Below, piece by piece: positions 48,424 through 56,701 of a DNA stretch of 64,000 nucleotides (position 1 is its first letter; each line of letters opens with the position of its first letter). The translations under genes were made by a program, and so were the position numbers. The stretch covers positions 125,362-189,361 of the forward strand of contig NZ_KZ304953.1 in the NCBI RefSeq assembly GCF_002723615.1. Direction: 5' to 3'. Below the pieces are notes generated by a model, which had not been told where the DNA came from, searched no databases, and worked only from the letters and a program-made list of their open reading frames with translations. The stretch comes from Limimaricola cinnabarinus. GTDB lineage: Bacteria > Pseudomonadota > Alphaproteobacteria > Rhodobacterales > Rhodobacteraceae.

Positions 48424-48842
48424 AGGACGCCGATCTCGGCCAGCGCCGCCTGCAGCGCGGGCGGCAGCGCCTCCTCGGCCTCGCGCCCCGGCGCGATGTC
48501 GCGCGGCGCATCCTCGGGCTTGAGGTAGCGCCAGCCCTGGAACGCCCGCTTGGGCGTCGCGGCGACCCGTTTCAGATCCGGCTCGCAGATGATGGCGCAG
48601 CGGCGGATGCCGTCGCCGCGATCCACCTCGTCGAAGCGGAGCACCCGCTGGCGGCACAGGATCACGCCCTTGATCACCCAGTAGATCGAGCCGCCCGAGA
48701 GCACCTCATCGGCGCGCTTGGGCCACATGCGGGTGACATGGCGCGGCAGCCCGTCGGGACCCTGGCCCCGCCGGTCGGCCTGCCAGGCGGCAAGGTCCGA
48801 GACGTCTTCGGTTCCGACCGAAAGCTTGATGAGATGCAGCAT
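48420..48842 (-). CDS. DUF1489 family protein
   Basis: A 140-residue protein matching the DUF1489 family of alphaproteobacteria: LIKLSVGTEDVSDLAAWQ at the start, then YWVIKGVILCRQRVLRFDEV and FQGWRYLKPEDAPRD. Function unknown. The start at 48842 (MLHLIKLSVG) is the conserved N-terminus; the frame is open upstream without a ribosome site. It converges on hisG with overlapping stops. Confidence 0.85.
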   Translation of the reverse strand: MLHLIKLSVGTEDVSDLAAWQADRRGQGPDGLPRHVTRMWPKRADEVLSGGSIYWVIKGVILCRQRVLRFDEVDRGDGIRRCAIICEPDLKRVAATPKRAFQGWRYLKPEDAPRDIAPGREAEEALPPALQAALAEIGVL

Positions 48843-48935
48843 GGGCAAGCACTTAGGTGGCCCGGGCAGGGGCCGCAAGTCGCGTTTTCGTGTTGTGGCA
48901 GAAGCGCAATTTCTTGTGGATAAGGCTGTGTCAAA

Positions 48936-48981
48936 CACAATCTCTAGCTTGGATCATGCTATGATACACTATATCCACGGT
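48936..48981 (+). promoter_or_regulatory. Tandem NrdR boxes upstream of nrdJ
   Basis: Two 16-bp boxes resembling the NrdR consensus (acaCwAtATaTwGtgt) lie in the nrdJ promoter region: ACACAATCTCTAGCTT near 48936-48951 and ACACTATATCCACGGT near 48966-48981, about 30-31 bp start to start, or three helical turns. That spacing is typical for NrdR, which represses ribonucleotide reductase genes when dATP is high. Box positions may be off by one base. Confidence 0.75.
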
Positions 48982-49043
48982 CACCGTCGGGACCCGAGTC
49001 CCCCCTGAATTTCCGATATGTACCAAGCCGAAGGACCGCCCTC

Positions 49044-51320
49044 ATGACCCGTTTTTCCGCGCCCATCGCCGAACAGATCTGGGACATGAAGTATCGCTTC
49101 AAGGAAAGCGACGGCACGCCGATCGACGGTTCGGTCGAGGATAGCTGGCGCCGCATCGCCCGCGCGCTCGCCGCCCCCGAGAAGGACCCGGCGCATTGGG
49201 AGGAGAAGTTCTACGGCGCGCTCGAGGATTTCCGCTACCTGCCCGCCGGCCGGATCACCGCCGGTGCCGGCACCGCGCGCGCCGTGACGCTGTTCAACTG
49301 CTTCGTCATGGGCACCGTGCCCGATTCGATGTCGGGCATCTTCGACATGCTGAAGGAAGCCGCCCTCACCATGCAGCAGGGCGGCGGCATCGGCTATGAT
49401 TTCTCGACCATCCGGCCGCGCGGCGCCGAGGTGAAGGGCGTCGCCGCCGACGCCTCCGGTCCCCTGTCCTTCATGGATGTCTGGGACGCGATGTGCCGCA
49501 CCATCATGTCGGCAGGGAGCCGCCGCGGCGCGATGATGGCGACGATGCGCTGCGACCACCCCGACGTCGAGGCCTTCATCACCGCCAAGTCCGACCCGGC
49601 CCGGCTGCGCATGTTCAACATGTCGGTGCTGGTCACCGATCCGTTCATGGAGGCGGTGAAGGCCGACGGCTCATGGGATCTCGTCTTCAAGGACAAGGTC
49701 TACAAGACCGTGCAGGCGCGCGACCTGTGGAACGCGATCATGAAGTCGACCTATGAGCAGGCCGAGCCGGGCGTGATCTTCATCGACCGCATCAACCAGA
49801 TGAACAATCTGGGCTATTGCGAGAGCATCTCGGCCACCAACCCCTGCGGCGAGCAGCCGCTGCCGCCCTATGGCGCCTGCCTTCTGGGCTCGATCAACCT
49901 CGCCAAGCTGGTGAAGAACGAATTCGAGGCGGGCGCGAAGCTCGACGAGGCCGAACTCGACGATCTCGTCGCCATGGCCGTGCGGATGATGGACAACGTC
50001 GTCGACGCCTCGAACTTCCCGCTCGAGGCGCAGGCCGAGGAGGCCCGCAACAAGCGCCGCATCGGCCTCGGCGTCACCGGCCTCGCCGACGCGCTCCTGA
50101 TGGTCGGGCTGCGCTACGGCTCGGACGAGGCGGCGGCCCAGACCGAGGCCTGGATGAAGCGCATCGCGCGCGCCTCCTATCTCGCCTCCGTGGAGCTCGC
50201 GAAGGAGAAGGGCGCCTTCCCGCTCTTCGACGCCAAGAAGTACCTTGCCACCGGCAACATGATGCAGATGGACAAGGACGTGCGTGACGCGATCGCCAAG
50301 CACGGCATCCGCAACGCGCTGCTGACCTCGATCGCGCCCACCGGCACCATCTCGCTCTATGCGGGCAACGTGTCGTCGGGCATCGAGCCGGTCTTCGCCT
50401 ATGCCTACACCCGCAAGGTGCTTCAGAAGGACGGCTCGCGCACCGAGGAAGAGGTGGTCGACTACGCCGTGCAGGCCTGGCGCGAGAAGTTCGGCGACAA
50501 AGAGCTGCCCGACTACTTCGTCAACGCCCAGACGCTGGCGCCGATGGACCACGTGAAGATGCAGGCCGCGGCGCAGAAATGGATCGACAGCTCGATCTCC
50601 AAGACGATCAACTGCCCCGAGGACATCTCCTTCGAGGCGTTCAAGGACGTCTACATGGAAGCCTACGAGACGGGCTGCAAGGGCTGCACCACCTACCGCC
50701 CCAACGACATCACCGGCTCGGTGCTGTCGGTCTCCGAGCCCGCCAAGGCGCCCGAGGCGAAATCGGCCCCCGCCGAGCCCACGGGGGGCGAGGTGATCTA
50801 CATGTCCGAGCCGCTCGACCGCCCGGCCGAACTCGAAGGCGCGACCTACAAGCTGAAATGGCCCGACAGCGAGCACGCGATCTACATCACCGTCAACGAC
50901 CTCGTCGTCGGCGGCCATCGCCGGCCCTTCGAGGTGTTCATCAACTCCAAGAACATGGAGCATTTCGCCTGGACCGTGGCGCTGACGCGGATGGTCTCGG
51001 CGGTGTTCCGGCGCGGCGGCGACGTGAGCTTCGTGGTCGAGGAGCTGAAGGCCGTGTTCGACCCGCGCGGCGGCGCCTGGATGCAGGGCAAATACGTCCC
51101 CTCCATCCTCGCGGCGATCGGCGGGGTGATCGAAAAGCACATGATCTCCACCGGCTTCCTCGCGGGCGAGGGCCAAGGGCTCAAGGAGGACCCGCAGCAG
51201 CAGGTCGTCAACCTCGACACCCCGCGCGGCAAGTCCTGCCCCTCCTGCGGCAGCTTCGAGCTGCGCATGGTCGAAGGCTGCATGACCTGCGGCAGCTGCG
51301 GCCATTCGAAGTGCGGGTGA
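49044..51320 (+). CDS. nrdJ: Vitamin B12-dependent (class II) ribonucleotide reductase
   Basis: A 758-residue reductase that makes deoxyribonucleotides using adenosylcobalamin as radical source, so it works with or without oxygen. Key segments are the substrate-site cysteine in TLFNCFVMG, SRRGAMMATMRCDHPDVEAFI, the radical-cysteine region ATNPCGEQPLPPYGACLLGSINL, and GITGLADAL-like GVTGLADALLMVGLRYG. The C-terminus carries a Cys-rich zinc-type tail (CPSCGSFELRMVEGC, then CGSCGHSKCG) used for re-reduction. Upstream NrdR boxes suggest dATP-responsive repression. It is the last gene before the accessory region. Confidence 0.96.
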   Translation: MTRFSAPIAEQIWDMKYRFKESDGTPIDGSVEDSWRRIARALAAPEKDPAHWEEKFYGALEDFRYLPAGRITAGAGTARAVTLFNCFVMGTVPDSMSGIFDMLKEAALTMQQGGGIGYDFSTIRPRGAEVKGVAADASGPLSFMDVWDAMCRTIMSAGSRRGAMMATMRCDHPDVEAFITAKSDPARLRMFNMSVLVTDPFMEAVKADGSWDLVFKDKVYKTVQARDLWNAIMKSTYEQAEPGVIFIDRINQMNNLGYCESISATNPCGEQPLPPYGACLLGSINLAKLVKNEFEAGAKLDEAELDDLVAMAVRMMDNVVDASNFPLEAQAEEARNKRRIGLGVTGLADALLMVGLRYGSDEAAAQTEAWMKRIARASYLASVELAKEKGAFPLFDAKKYLATGNMMQMDKDVRDAIAKHGIRNALLTSIAPTGTISLYAGNVSSGIEPVFAYAYTRKVLQKDGSRTEEEVVDYAVQAWREKFGDKELPDYFVNAQTLAPMDHVKMQAAAQKWIDSSISKTINCPEDISFEAFKDVYMEAYETGCKGCTTYRPNDITGSVLSVSEPAKAPEAKSAPAEPTGGEVIYMSEPLDRPAELEGATYKLKWPDSEHAIYITVNDLVVGGHRRPFEVFINSKNMEHFAWTVALTRMVSAVFRRGGDVSFVVEELKAVFDPRGGAWMQGKYVPSILAAIGGVIEKHMISTGFLAGEGQGLKEDPQQQVVNLDTPRGKSCPSCGSFELRMVEGCMTCGSCGHSKCG

Positions 51321-51330
51321 TTTGGGCTGA

Positions 51331-51349
51331 GGGTATTTGCCAAAAAGGC
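51331..51349 (+). repeat. Degenerate relative of the 21-bp interspersed motif
   Basis: Reads GGGTATTTG-CC-AAAAAGGC eleven bases after the nrdJ stop. It shares the GTATTTG core and purine-rich 3' half with the four better copies but lacks the AAAGATGAA end. Confidence 0.35.
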
Positions 51350-51385
51350 ATAAGAGTGCGAATTGAAAGCATAAGCGTGCGAGAT
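51348..51385 (+). repeat. Two-unit direct repeat with 21-bp period
   Basis: GCATAAGAGTGCGAATT (51348-51364) and GCATAAGCGTGCGAGAT (51369-51385) match at 14 of 17 positions. They lie between nrdJ and the tniQ-like gene, at the point where composition changes. Their role is unknown; paired sites of about 20 bp are seen at ends of Tn7/Tn5053-type elements, but no second end was recognised. Confidence 0.5.
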
Positions 51386-51406
51386 GCACGTCAAGCGCTT
51401 TCTACG

Positions 51407-51442
51407 ATGACCCCGGCAGACATGCCGGGGTCATTCTCTTTT
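51407..51442. terminator. Intrinsic terminator between nrdJ and tniQ-like gene
   Basis: A perfect 12-bp stem (ATGACCCCGGCA at 51407-51418 with its complement at 51423-51434, loop GACA), followed by TCTCTTTT. The stop of the minus-strand tniQ-like gene lies inside the 3' arm. It is well placed to end nrdJ transcription and perhaps tniQ as well. Confidence 0.85.
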
Positions 51443-53263
51443 GGGCCACCGGCACAGGAAATGGCGTTCAAGTATCGCCCACAGGAAGAGATTTTCGTGT
51501 TCAGTCTCCCCGTCGGAGAACCTCAGCTGCTGAAGGCCAAAAGCAGGCGATAGCAGCTTCTGCCATGACCATCCCGTTTCTAAGGACAGGCCTCGCAGAG
51601 GAGCGAAAGTCGAATGGAAATCCTGAAGGTCGCTATCAGCGATATAAGATTGAACTGTCTTGCGCTTTGGATTGGGGGCCTTGGTGACGCGGATGTGCCC
51701 AGTTGCCACAAGCCGCGTGGCTTGCCGCGGCTTGAGACCTACCGATTTTGCGAACACCTCCAGCGTAAGGCCAGGGGCGTCACCGAAGTGTAGCTTGCTC
51801 TCCAGTTCCTTTCGGTCGACGAGGATCGAGGCGTAACCCGTTGCCTGCGAGTAGCGGCCGATCCGGCGAAGCTCGCCTTTCTCGATCAAATTTATTATCT
51901 CGGAGGGGCGGACCCGAAGTTGATGGCAAGCCTCCTGTAGCGTACGCCAGCCATGCATCTTGGCGTCGACTGTCAGGGCGCCTCGTAGCAACTCGTTGAC
52001 AAAACGGCGAGCATCCGTTGCCTGCCACAGGGGCTTTGCATCTGTTGCCGTAATTGCCGGGGGGAAGCGGCCATCCGCTCTGAGCGATTCGAAATGCCCC
52101 CGTGAGATGTTCATCATCTGCTGCAGTTCGATTGCGCTTACCATTCGGTCGAGACTTTCGAGGATGGGCTTCGCAGCCTTGGCGTCGAATACTTCCCACT
52201 CATCGTCACCCGACGCGTGGGCCAGAATTCCCTTCGCTCGGAGAAGCTTGCGTAGGCGGCGATCATCGACGCCGTATTCCTCCGCGGCCGTTCGAACGGA
52301 ATGGTGCCTGCGTTCCAGAACAGGCTCTCCCATTACGTTGTCTCCGGGGCCGACCGGCCAGGTAGTTAGAATGTGATTGCGAAGGATCTCGCGGAAGATG
52401 TCATAGGAGCTGGAGGGCAGCTCATGAGCGAACCGACCATACAGATCGCCAAAGACACCTTTCGGACCCTGCCGGGGCGTGCCCAATCTGGTTTGCAGGC
52501 GCGTGAGCGCAGCGCGGACTTGATCCGGCCCCTTGGCTGAGAGTTCGAACCCTGTTTGCACTACGGCCCATAGATCCTCCGGATGAACGCGACCTCGCCC
52601 TTCAGTCTCAAGGCGGACTGCGGCCCGGCCCAGTAGCTCAGCGAAGGTGCAGACGACCTGCAGGTCAATAGCGTCGAACCAGCCGCCACTAGGGCGACCA
52701 TGCAGCCGGTCTAGAACGTATGCTTCGAAAGCGCTCGCCTCCCTCGGCTCGCAGTCGAGGTGTCCCTGTTCGAGGGAAGCGCGGATCTCTGTCAGGCGGG
52801 CTGTGAAATCGAAGCGCTGGGTCAAGGCCGGTTCGGCCCATAGCGCGACCAGCGGGACTTCGTGCCTCTCGCAGATACGGAGAGGGCGAAGTAGCCAGTC
52901 GGCGCGCAGGTGGGGCATCCATAGCGACGAATCCTTGACCAAGTCCTCTCGAAGGCATGCAGGACAACCGCGGATCCCGACGGGCTTGATGCTCTTGGCG
53001 TGAAAGAGCTCCCTGCGAAACGAATGCTCGCGTTCGCCAAGATGGACGGGTGTCCACTCAAGCAGAGCCGCCGGCGCTACTCCGCCCAGCTCAGCCAGTC
53101 GTCGGCAGGCCAACTCATCACCCTGGATGACGTCCGAAAATGGGAGCTCGAAATCTGCGCCGAAAGTCACAGCAGACAAGCCGTTCCGGTTCGCAAGACG
53201 TGACATGAATGAAAAAGCTGGTTCCCGTTCGCCAAGTGGAACAGTGAGGGGAAGTAAAGCCAT
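51431..53263 (-). CDS. TniQ-family protein (solitary)
   Basis: A 610-residue protein. The N-terminal 150 residues fit TniQ/TnsD: LPLTVPLGEREPAFSFMSRLANRNG, then the zinc-finger pairs GCPACLRED (near residue 101) and RICERHEVPL (near residue 130). The long C-terminal part contains several helix-turn-helix-like segments (VRTAAEEYGVDDRRLRKLLRAKG, ELQQMMNISRGHFESLRADG, LEVFAKSVGLKPRQATRLVATGHI), suggesting DNA binding. TniQ proteins direct target-site choice for Tn7/Tn5053-type transposons, but no tnsA, tnsB/tniA or tnsC/tniB gene is nearby. GC content is lower than in the core. It may be a remnant, or it may act with machinery encoded elsewhere. Confidence 0.78.
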   Translation of the reverse strand: MALLPLTVPLGEREPAFSFMSRLANRNGLSAVTFGADFELPFSDVIQGDELACRRLAELGGVAPAALLEWTPVHLGEREHSFRRELFHAKSIKPVGIRGCPACLREDLVKDSSLWMPHLRADWLLRPLRICERHEVPLVALWAEPALTQRFDFTARLTEIRASLEQGHLDCEPREASAFEAYVLDRLHGRPSGGWFDAIDLQVVCTFAELLGRAAVRLETEGRGRVHPEDLWAVVQTGFELSAKGPDQVRAALTRLQTRLGTPRQGPKGVFGDLYGRFAHELPSSSYDIFREILRNHILTTWPVGPGDNVMGEPVLERRHHSVRTAAEEYGVDDRRLRKLLRAKGILAHASGDDEWEVFDAKAAKPILESLDRMVSAIELQQMMNISRGHFESLRADGRFPPAITATDAKPLWQATDARRFVNELLRGALTVDAKMHGWRTLQEACHQLRVRPSEIINLIEKGELRRIGRYSQATGYASILVDRKELESKLHFGDAPGLTLEVFAKSVGLKPRQATRLVATGHIRVTKAPNPKRKTVQSYIADSDLQDFHSTFAPLRGLSLETGWSWQKLLSPAFGLQQLRFSDGETEHENLFLWAILERHFLCRWPKRE

Positions 53264-53546
53264 AGAGATCTCGGAGACGAACAGGGGTGACCAAGAAGCG
53301 AAGGCTTCTGGGCTGTGCCTTTCGAATACCGTCGTCGCGGGGCGACCGCTATTCTTGAGTTGCTTCGATAGTCCTTAGCGATGGGGCCCGGAAGCTTGCA
53401 AACATAAGCCGGTCGTTCGCATCGGGCGCAGCAAGCGTCTGGGACAGCCCTTTATAGACCTTCGCGCCACGTGGCGCACGGAGCCAAGCCGTGGACACAA
53501 TTGGCGGGAACCTGTCATGACCTCCGACCGAATTCTGGCGGTTGGT

Positions 53547-54524
53547 CTACGGCCAAAGAACGTAGAGGTAGACCAGGTAGCCGGTCAGCAGCACGGCGCC
53601 CTCCCAGCGGGCGATCCGGAGGCCGGTGGCGGCGAAGATCACGAGCAGGAGGGACACCCCCACCATCAGCAGGTTGTCGAAGGTGACGATCTGCTCCGGG
53701 ACCCGTGTGGGGGAGATGAGCGCGGTGCCGCCGCCGATGCCCAGGATGTTGTAGATGTTCGAGCCGACGATGTTGCCGAAGGCCACGTCGCTCTGTCGCT
53801 TGAAGGCGGCCACCACCGAGGTGACCAGTTCCGGCATCGAGGTGCCGACGGCCACGATGGTCAGGCCGATCACGGTCTCCGGTATGCCGAAGGACTGGGC
53901 GATCGCCACCGCGCCCTTCACGAGAAAGGCGCCGCCGACCACCACCAGCATGAGCCCGCCGACCGCCAGCTGGAGAGGCGTGATCATGCCGCCCGCAGGC
54001 GACGGCTTCGGATGCAGGCCCGGGTCCACCGCTTCCAGCGCCGCGGCCTTGTCGTAGATGGCTCCATGCTCCGCGGCAGAACTTTCCTGCCGGAAGGCGA
54101 GGTAGATGTAGGCGATGAGGGCCGCGATGAGGGCGACGCCGACAAGTCGCCCGAACGGCATGGCGAACGAGAGGACGGCGAAGACCACTGCGACCCCGAG
54201 CATGACGACGGCATCTCGGCGCAGCGCCGAGGACGAGACCGCGATGGGCAGGATCAGCGCGGAGATGCCGAGGATCAGCAGGATGTTGGCGATGTTCGAA
54301 CCGACGATGTTGCCGATCGCGATCCCCGGTGATCCCGACAGGGCCGCCTGAACCGAGGTCACGAGTTCGGGCGTGGAAGTCCCGAACCCCACGAGCGTGA
54401 GACCGATCACGAGCGGCGAAACCCCCAGCCGCTCGGCGACCTTCACTGCGCCGCGGACCAGGAGATCCCCGCCGGCGATCAAGAGGACAAGCCCTCCGAT
54501 CAGCGGCAGCCACATGTCCATCAT
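53547..54524 (-). CDS. Calcium/sodium antiporter (YrbG/CaxA type)
   Basis: A 325-residue inner-membrane exchanger with about ten helices in two inverted halves. Each half carries the alpha-repeat of the Na+/Ca2+ exchanger family: VIGLTLVGFGTSTPELVTSV...GNIVGSNIANILLILG (near residues 40-90) and VIGLTIVAVGTSMPELVTSV...GNIVGSNIYNILGIGG (near 215-265). The acidic Glu in TPELV and MPELV binds the cation. It probably exports Ca2+ in exchange for Na+. It is transcribed away from the MscS-like gene across about 225 bp. Confidence 0.92.
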   Translation of the reverse strand: MMDMWLPLIGGLVLLIAGGDLLVRGAVKVAERLGVSPLVIGLTLVGFGTSTPELVTSVQAALSGSPGIAIGNIVGSNIANILLILGISALILPIAVSSSALRRDAVVMLGVAVVFAVLSFAMPFGRLVGVALIAALIAYIYLAFRQESSAAEHGAIYDKAAALEAVDPGLHPKPSPAGGMITPLQLAVGGLMLVVVGGAFLVKGAVAIAQSFGIPETVIGLTIVAVGTSMPELVTSVVAAFKRQSDVAFGNIVGSNIYNILGIGGGTALISPTRVPEQIVTFDNLLMVGVSLLLVIFAATGLRIARWEGAVLLTGYLVYLYVLWP

Positions 54525-54750
54525 CGACCAAACTCCCTCATTATCGTCCGTTCATGGGTGTCCGGACCCACGATGATATGTCGGACGACGCCTGCGACCA
54601 CCTCCAGCCGCCCGGGGGCTCAGTTGGCTGGGCTGCCTGCCATCGACCGATGCGCTCGCGTGGATGGCATGGCGGATGAGACATGGGCATCGGAGGCCAG
54701 CCCTATCCGAAATGCTTGCCTACGCTCCGTGCAGCACTCAGTTCTTGCCC

Positions 54751-55635
54751 ATGCTCGATAGGCTGAACCTTCCCTTCGATCCCGCGCTTTTGCCGCAGTT
54801 CGACCTTTTCGCTTCGCTGCTGCTGCTCGCGACCCTCTGGATCGCGCGCAAGGCGGCCCTGCGCGCGATCCGCGCCCGGTCGGAGCTGCCGGTCCATGAG
54901 CAGCGCAGGCTGATGGCATCGAGCCGCAACCTCTTCCTCTTCCTGACTCTCGTGGGCCTGGTGCTGATCTGGGCACCGCAGTTGCGGACCTTCGCCTTGT
55001 CCCTGACCGCGGTCGCCGTCGCGATCGTCGTGGCCACCAAGGAGCTGATCCTGTGCCTCTCCGGCGCCGTGCTGCGCGCGACGACGCGCGCCTTCTCGGT
55101 CGGGGACTGGATCGAGGTGGGCGAGATCCGGGGCGAGGTCACGGACCATACCCTGCTGGCCACAACGGTGCAGGAATTCGGCGCTGGAGCCCATGCCCAC
55201 ATGCCCACCGGCCGGACCATCGTGATGCCCAACAGCATGCTTCTGGTCACCCCCGTTCGAAATCAGACGGCATTGCGTGAGCACGCCTATCACCACTTCG
55301 CGGTGACGCTGGAGCCGATGCCGAAGCTGGAAGGGCTACGGGAGAAGGTCGCAGGCATCGTGCAGGAGCGCTACGAGCCGTTCCGCGAGCGGGCCGCCAA
55401 GGCCAATGCCGCGATCGAACGCCGCACCCATGCCGACCTGCCGGACCCGGCGCCTACGATCCGGTTTCGGACGACGGATCTGGGAAAGCTGCGCGCCGAG
55501 ATCACGCTTTTCTGCCCCCTGTCTGCCGCGGAGCAGCTGGAGAGCGAGATCACTTGGCATCTGCTGACGACGCTCCATGTCCCGGCGCAAACAAGTCCGC
55601 CCGAGACCGACCCGTCACCAAGCGAGACCGCCTGA
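54751..55635 (+). CDS. MscS-like mechanosensitive channel family protein
   Basis: A 294-residue protein from ATG 54751. Two or three membrane helices (FDLFASLLLLATLWIARKAAL, NLFLFLTLVGLVLIWAP, ALSLTAVAVAIVVATKELILCLSG) are followed by the MscS beta domain (FSVGDWIEVGEIRGEVTDHTLLATTVQEFG...GRTIVMPNSMLLVTPVRNQT) and a soluble tail. The pore helix is not Gly/Ala-packed as in E. coli MscS, so gating may differ. The start is uncertain: ATGs at 54664, 54679 and 54712 are in frame, and none has a ribosome site. A small membrane protein starts one base after its stop. Confidence 0.8.
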   Translation: MLDRLNLPFDPALLPQFDLFASLLLLATLWIARKAALRAIRARSELPVHEQRRLMASSRNLFLFLTLVGLVLIWAPQLRTFALSLTAVAVAIVVATKELILCLSGAVLRATTRAFSVGDWIEVGEIRGEVTDHTLLATTVQEFGAGAHAHMPTGRTIVMPNSMLLVTPVRNQTALREHAYHHFAVTLEPMPKLEGLREKVAGIVQERYEPFRERAAKANAAIERRTHADLPDPAPTIRFRTTDLGKLRAEITLFCPLSAAEQLESEITWHLLTTLHVPAQTSPPETDPSPSETA

Positions 55636-55636
55636 C

Positions 55637-55903
55637 ATGCCCATACTGTTCGTCATCCTCGATCTGGCCGCGATCGTCAGCTCGCTCGTGGCCGCGGCGC
55701 TGTGGTATCAGGCCGGAGCCCGCACGGTGCGTCGCATCTCGCGCTTCGAAGATCTCGACCATGCCGACCTCAATCGGATGGTCGTCGCGATGAACCGCAG
55801 CGCCTTGCTCAACCGCCGGGCCGCGCTGGCGTCCGCGGCCGCCGCGATTTGCATCGCGTTCCGCTTTGCTGCCTCGCTCGCGGTACCGATGGCGGTCGCT
55901 TAG
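55637..55903 (+). CDS. Small membrane protein downstream of MscS-like gene
   Basis: An 88-residue protein with two hydrophobic segments (LFVILDLAAIVSSLVAAALWYQAG and RAALASAAAAICIAFRFAASLAV) separated by a charged loop. It begins one base after the MscS-like stop, so it is probably translated from the same message and may work with it. No family recognised. Confidence 0.65.
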   Translation: MPILFVILDLAAIVSSLVAAALWYQAGARTVRRISRFEDLDHADLNRMVVAMNRSALLNRRAALASAAAAICIAFRFAASLAVPMAVA

Positions 55904-55931
55904 ACAGGGGGCGCAGGACCGCCGTCGTGTC

Positions 55932-56249
55932 TTATTTGACCGCCCGTGCCAGCTGATCTCGGCCATCGTCTACATCACGGATCGCGGCGTGCAGCTTCAT
56001 CGGGTTGAACGGCTTGCCGAGCATGGCCACCGGAGCGATGTCCGCCTCCGCCAGCTCGTGCAGGCTGCCGCTGACGACGATCGACGGGATGCCGAGGTCG
56101 GCGCGCATGAGGGCCGCGGCTTCGGCACCGCTTGTCTGTCTTGCGAGGTGCAGGTCGACGAGGCCCAAGTCGGGTGCATGCGCGCGCGCCAGCTTGATCG
56201 CCGTTGTATTGCACGCGGCAATGCCTACCACTTCATGGCCCAAGTTCAT
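55932..56249 (-). pseudogene. Response-regulator receiver fragment cut by an IS element
   Basis: The visible sequence LGHEVVGIAACNTTAIKLARAHAPDLGLVDLHLARQTSGAE...SIVVSGSLHEL...GKPFNPMKLHAAI covers a CheY-like receiver from helix 1 to the C-terminus, with the phosphoacceptor Asp in LVDLHL and the conserved Lys in GKPF. The N-terminal beta strand with its acidic pair is missing. The IS2-type element at 56250-57558 joins this frame. Rejoining the flanks across the 5-bp duplication gives MQLMNLGHEVVG, preceded by an in-frame stop, so the gene may have been damaged before the insertion as well. Confidence 0.7.
56245..56249. repeat. Target-site duplication, left copy (TTCAT)
   Basis: TTCAT lies immediately outside the left inverted repeat and is repeated exactly at 57559-57563. 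Five base pairs is the duplication size expected for IS2-type elements. Confidence 0.85.
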
Positions 56250-56297
56250 TGAACTGGCCCCTGTTTCGACCGGACACTCAGGCATAACCATGGAGAC

Positions 56298-56323
56298 TTA
56301 GGCATATGCCTAAGCACGTGCTT
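56298..56323. promoter_or_regulatory. Adjacent palindromes over the transposase start
   Basis: A perfect 16-bp palindrome TTAGGCATATGCCTAA (56298-56313) includes the first orfA ATG (56306), and it overlaps a perfect 12-bp palindrome AAGCACGTGCTT (56312-56323) that ends just before the next in-frame ATG (56324). They could form RNA hairpins hiding the start codons or bind a protein. Confidence 0.5.
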
Positions 56324-56701
56324 ATGTCTGACTACGAGATCATCACCGATGGCGGCCGCAGGCGCCGCTGGTCTGCGGCCGAGAAGCTTCGGATCGTCGA
56401 GGAGACGCTGGAAGAGGGCGCCAGCATCTCAGTGGTCGCCCGCCGCAATGGCGTAGCGGCAAACCTGCTGTATCGTTGGCGGCGCCTGATGCTGGATGGG
56501 GGAGCCGTGGCCGTGTCCGGAGATGACGACGTTACCGGCAATCGCGCTGTCCGGCAGATGGAGGAGCGCATCCGGGAACTGGAGCGGCAGCTCGGGCGCA
56601 AGACGCTCGAGGTCGAGATCCTCAAGGAAGCCCTCGACAAGTCGCGGTCAAAAAAACCGATCTGGCTCGCGCAGTCGCAGCCGAAGGGCGGTTCGCGGTG
56701 A
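56306..56701 (+). CDS. IS2-group transposase OrfA
   Basis: A 131-residue protein with an N-terminal helix-turn-helix (WSAAEKLRIVEETLEEGASISVVARRNGVAANLLYRWRRLM), which binds the terminal repeats, and a C-terminal leucine-zipper-like coiled coil (VRQMEERIRELERQLGRKTLEVEILKEAL). A second ATG at 56324 is possible. An A7 run at 56650-56656 in the A AAA AAA phase lies near the end and would allow a -1 shift into orfB, producing the OrfAB transposase. The stop overlaps the orfB start by four bases. Confidence 0.9.
   Translation: MPKHVLMSDYEIITDGGRRRRWSAAEKLRIVEETLEEGASISVVARRNGVAANLLYRWRRLMLDGGAVAVSGDDDVTGNRAVRQMEERIRELERQLGRKTLEVEILKEALDKSRSKKPIWLAQSQPKGGSR
56650..56656 (+). promoter_or_regulatory. 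Programmed -1 frameshift site (A7)
   Basis: Seven consecutive A bases occupy the zero-frame codons tcA AAA AAA of orfA. A -1 slip reads on as KKTDLARAVAAEGRFAVKAVAETLGV, joining orfA to orfB without a stop. This is the usual IS3-family mechanism. Confidence 0.75.

Noticed and set aside
51348-51385. Possible CRISPR-like repeat
   Set aside because: Only two units, imperfect, with a 4-bp gap and no spacers or cas genes.
53464-53477. Perfect palindrome GCGCCAC/GTGGCGC downstream of the antiporter gene
   Set aside because: Too short and GC-rich to stand out from chance in this genome, and its position after a stop without a U-run supports no particular role.
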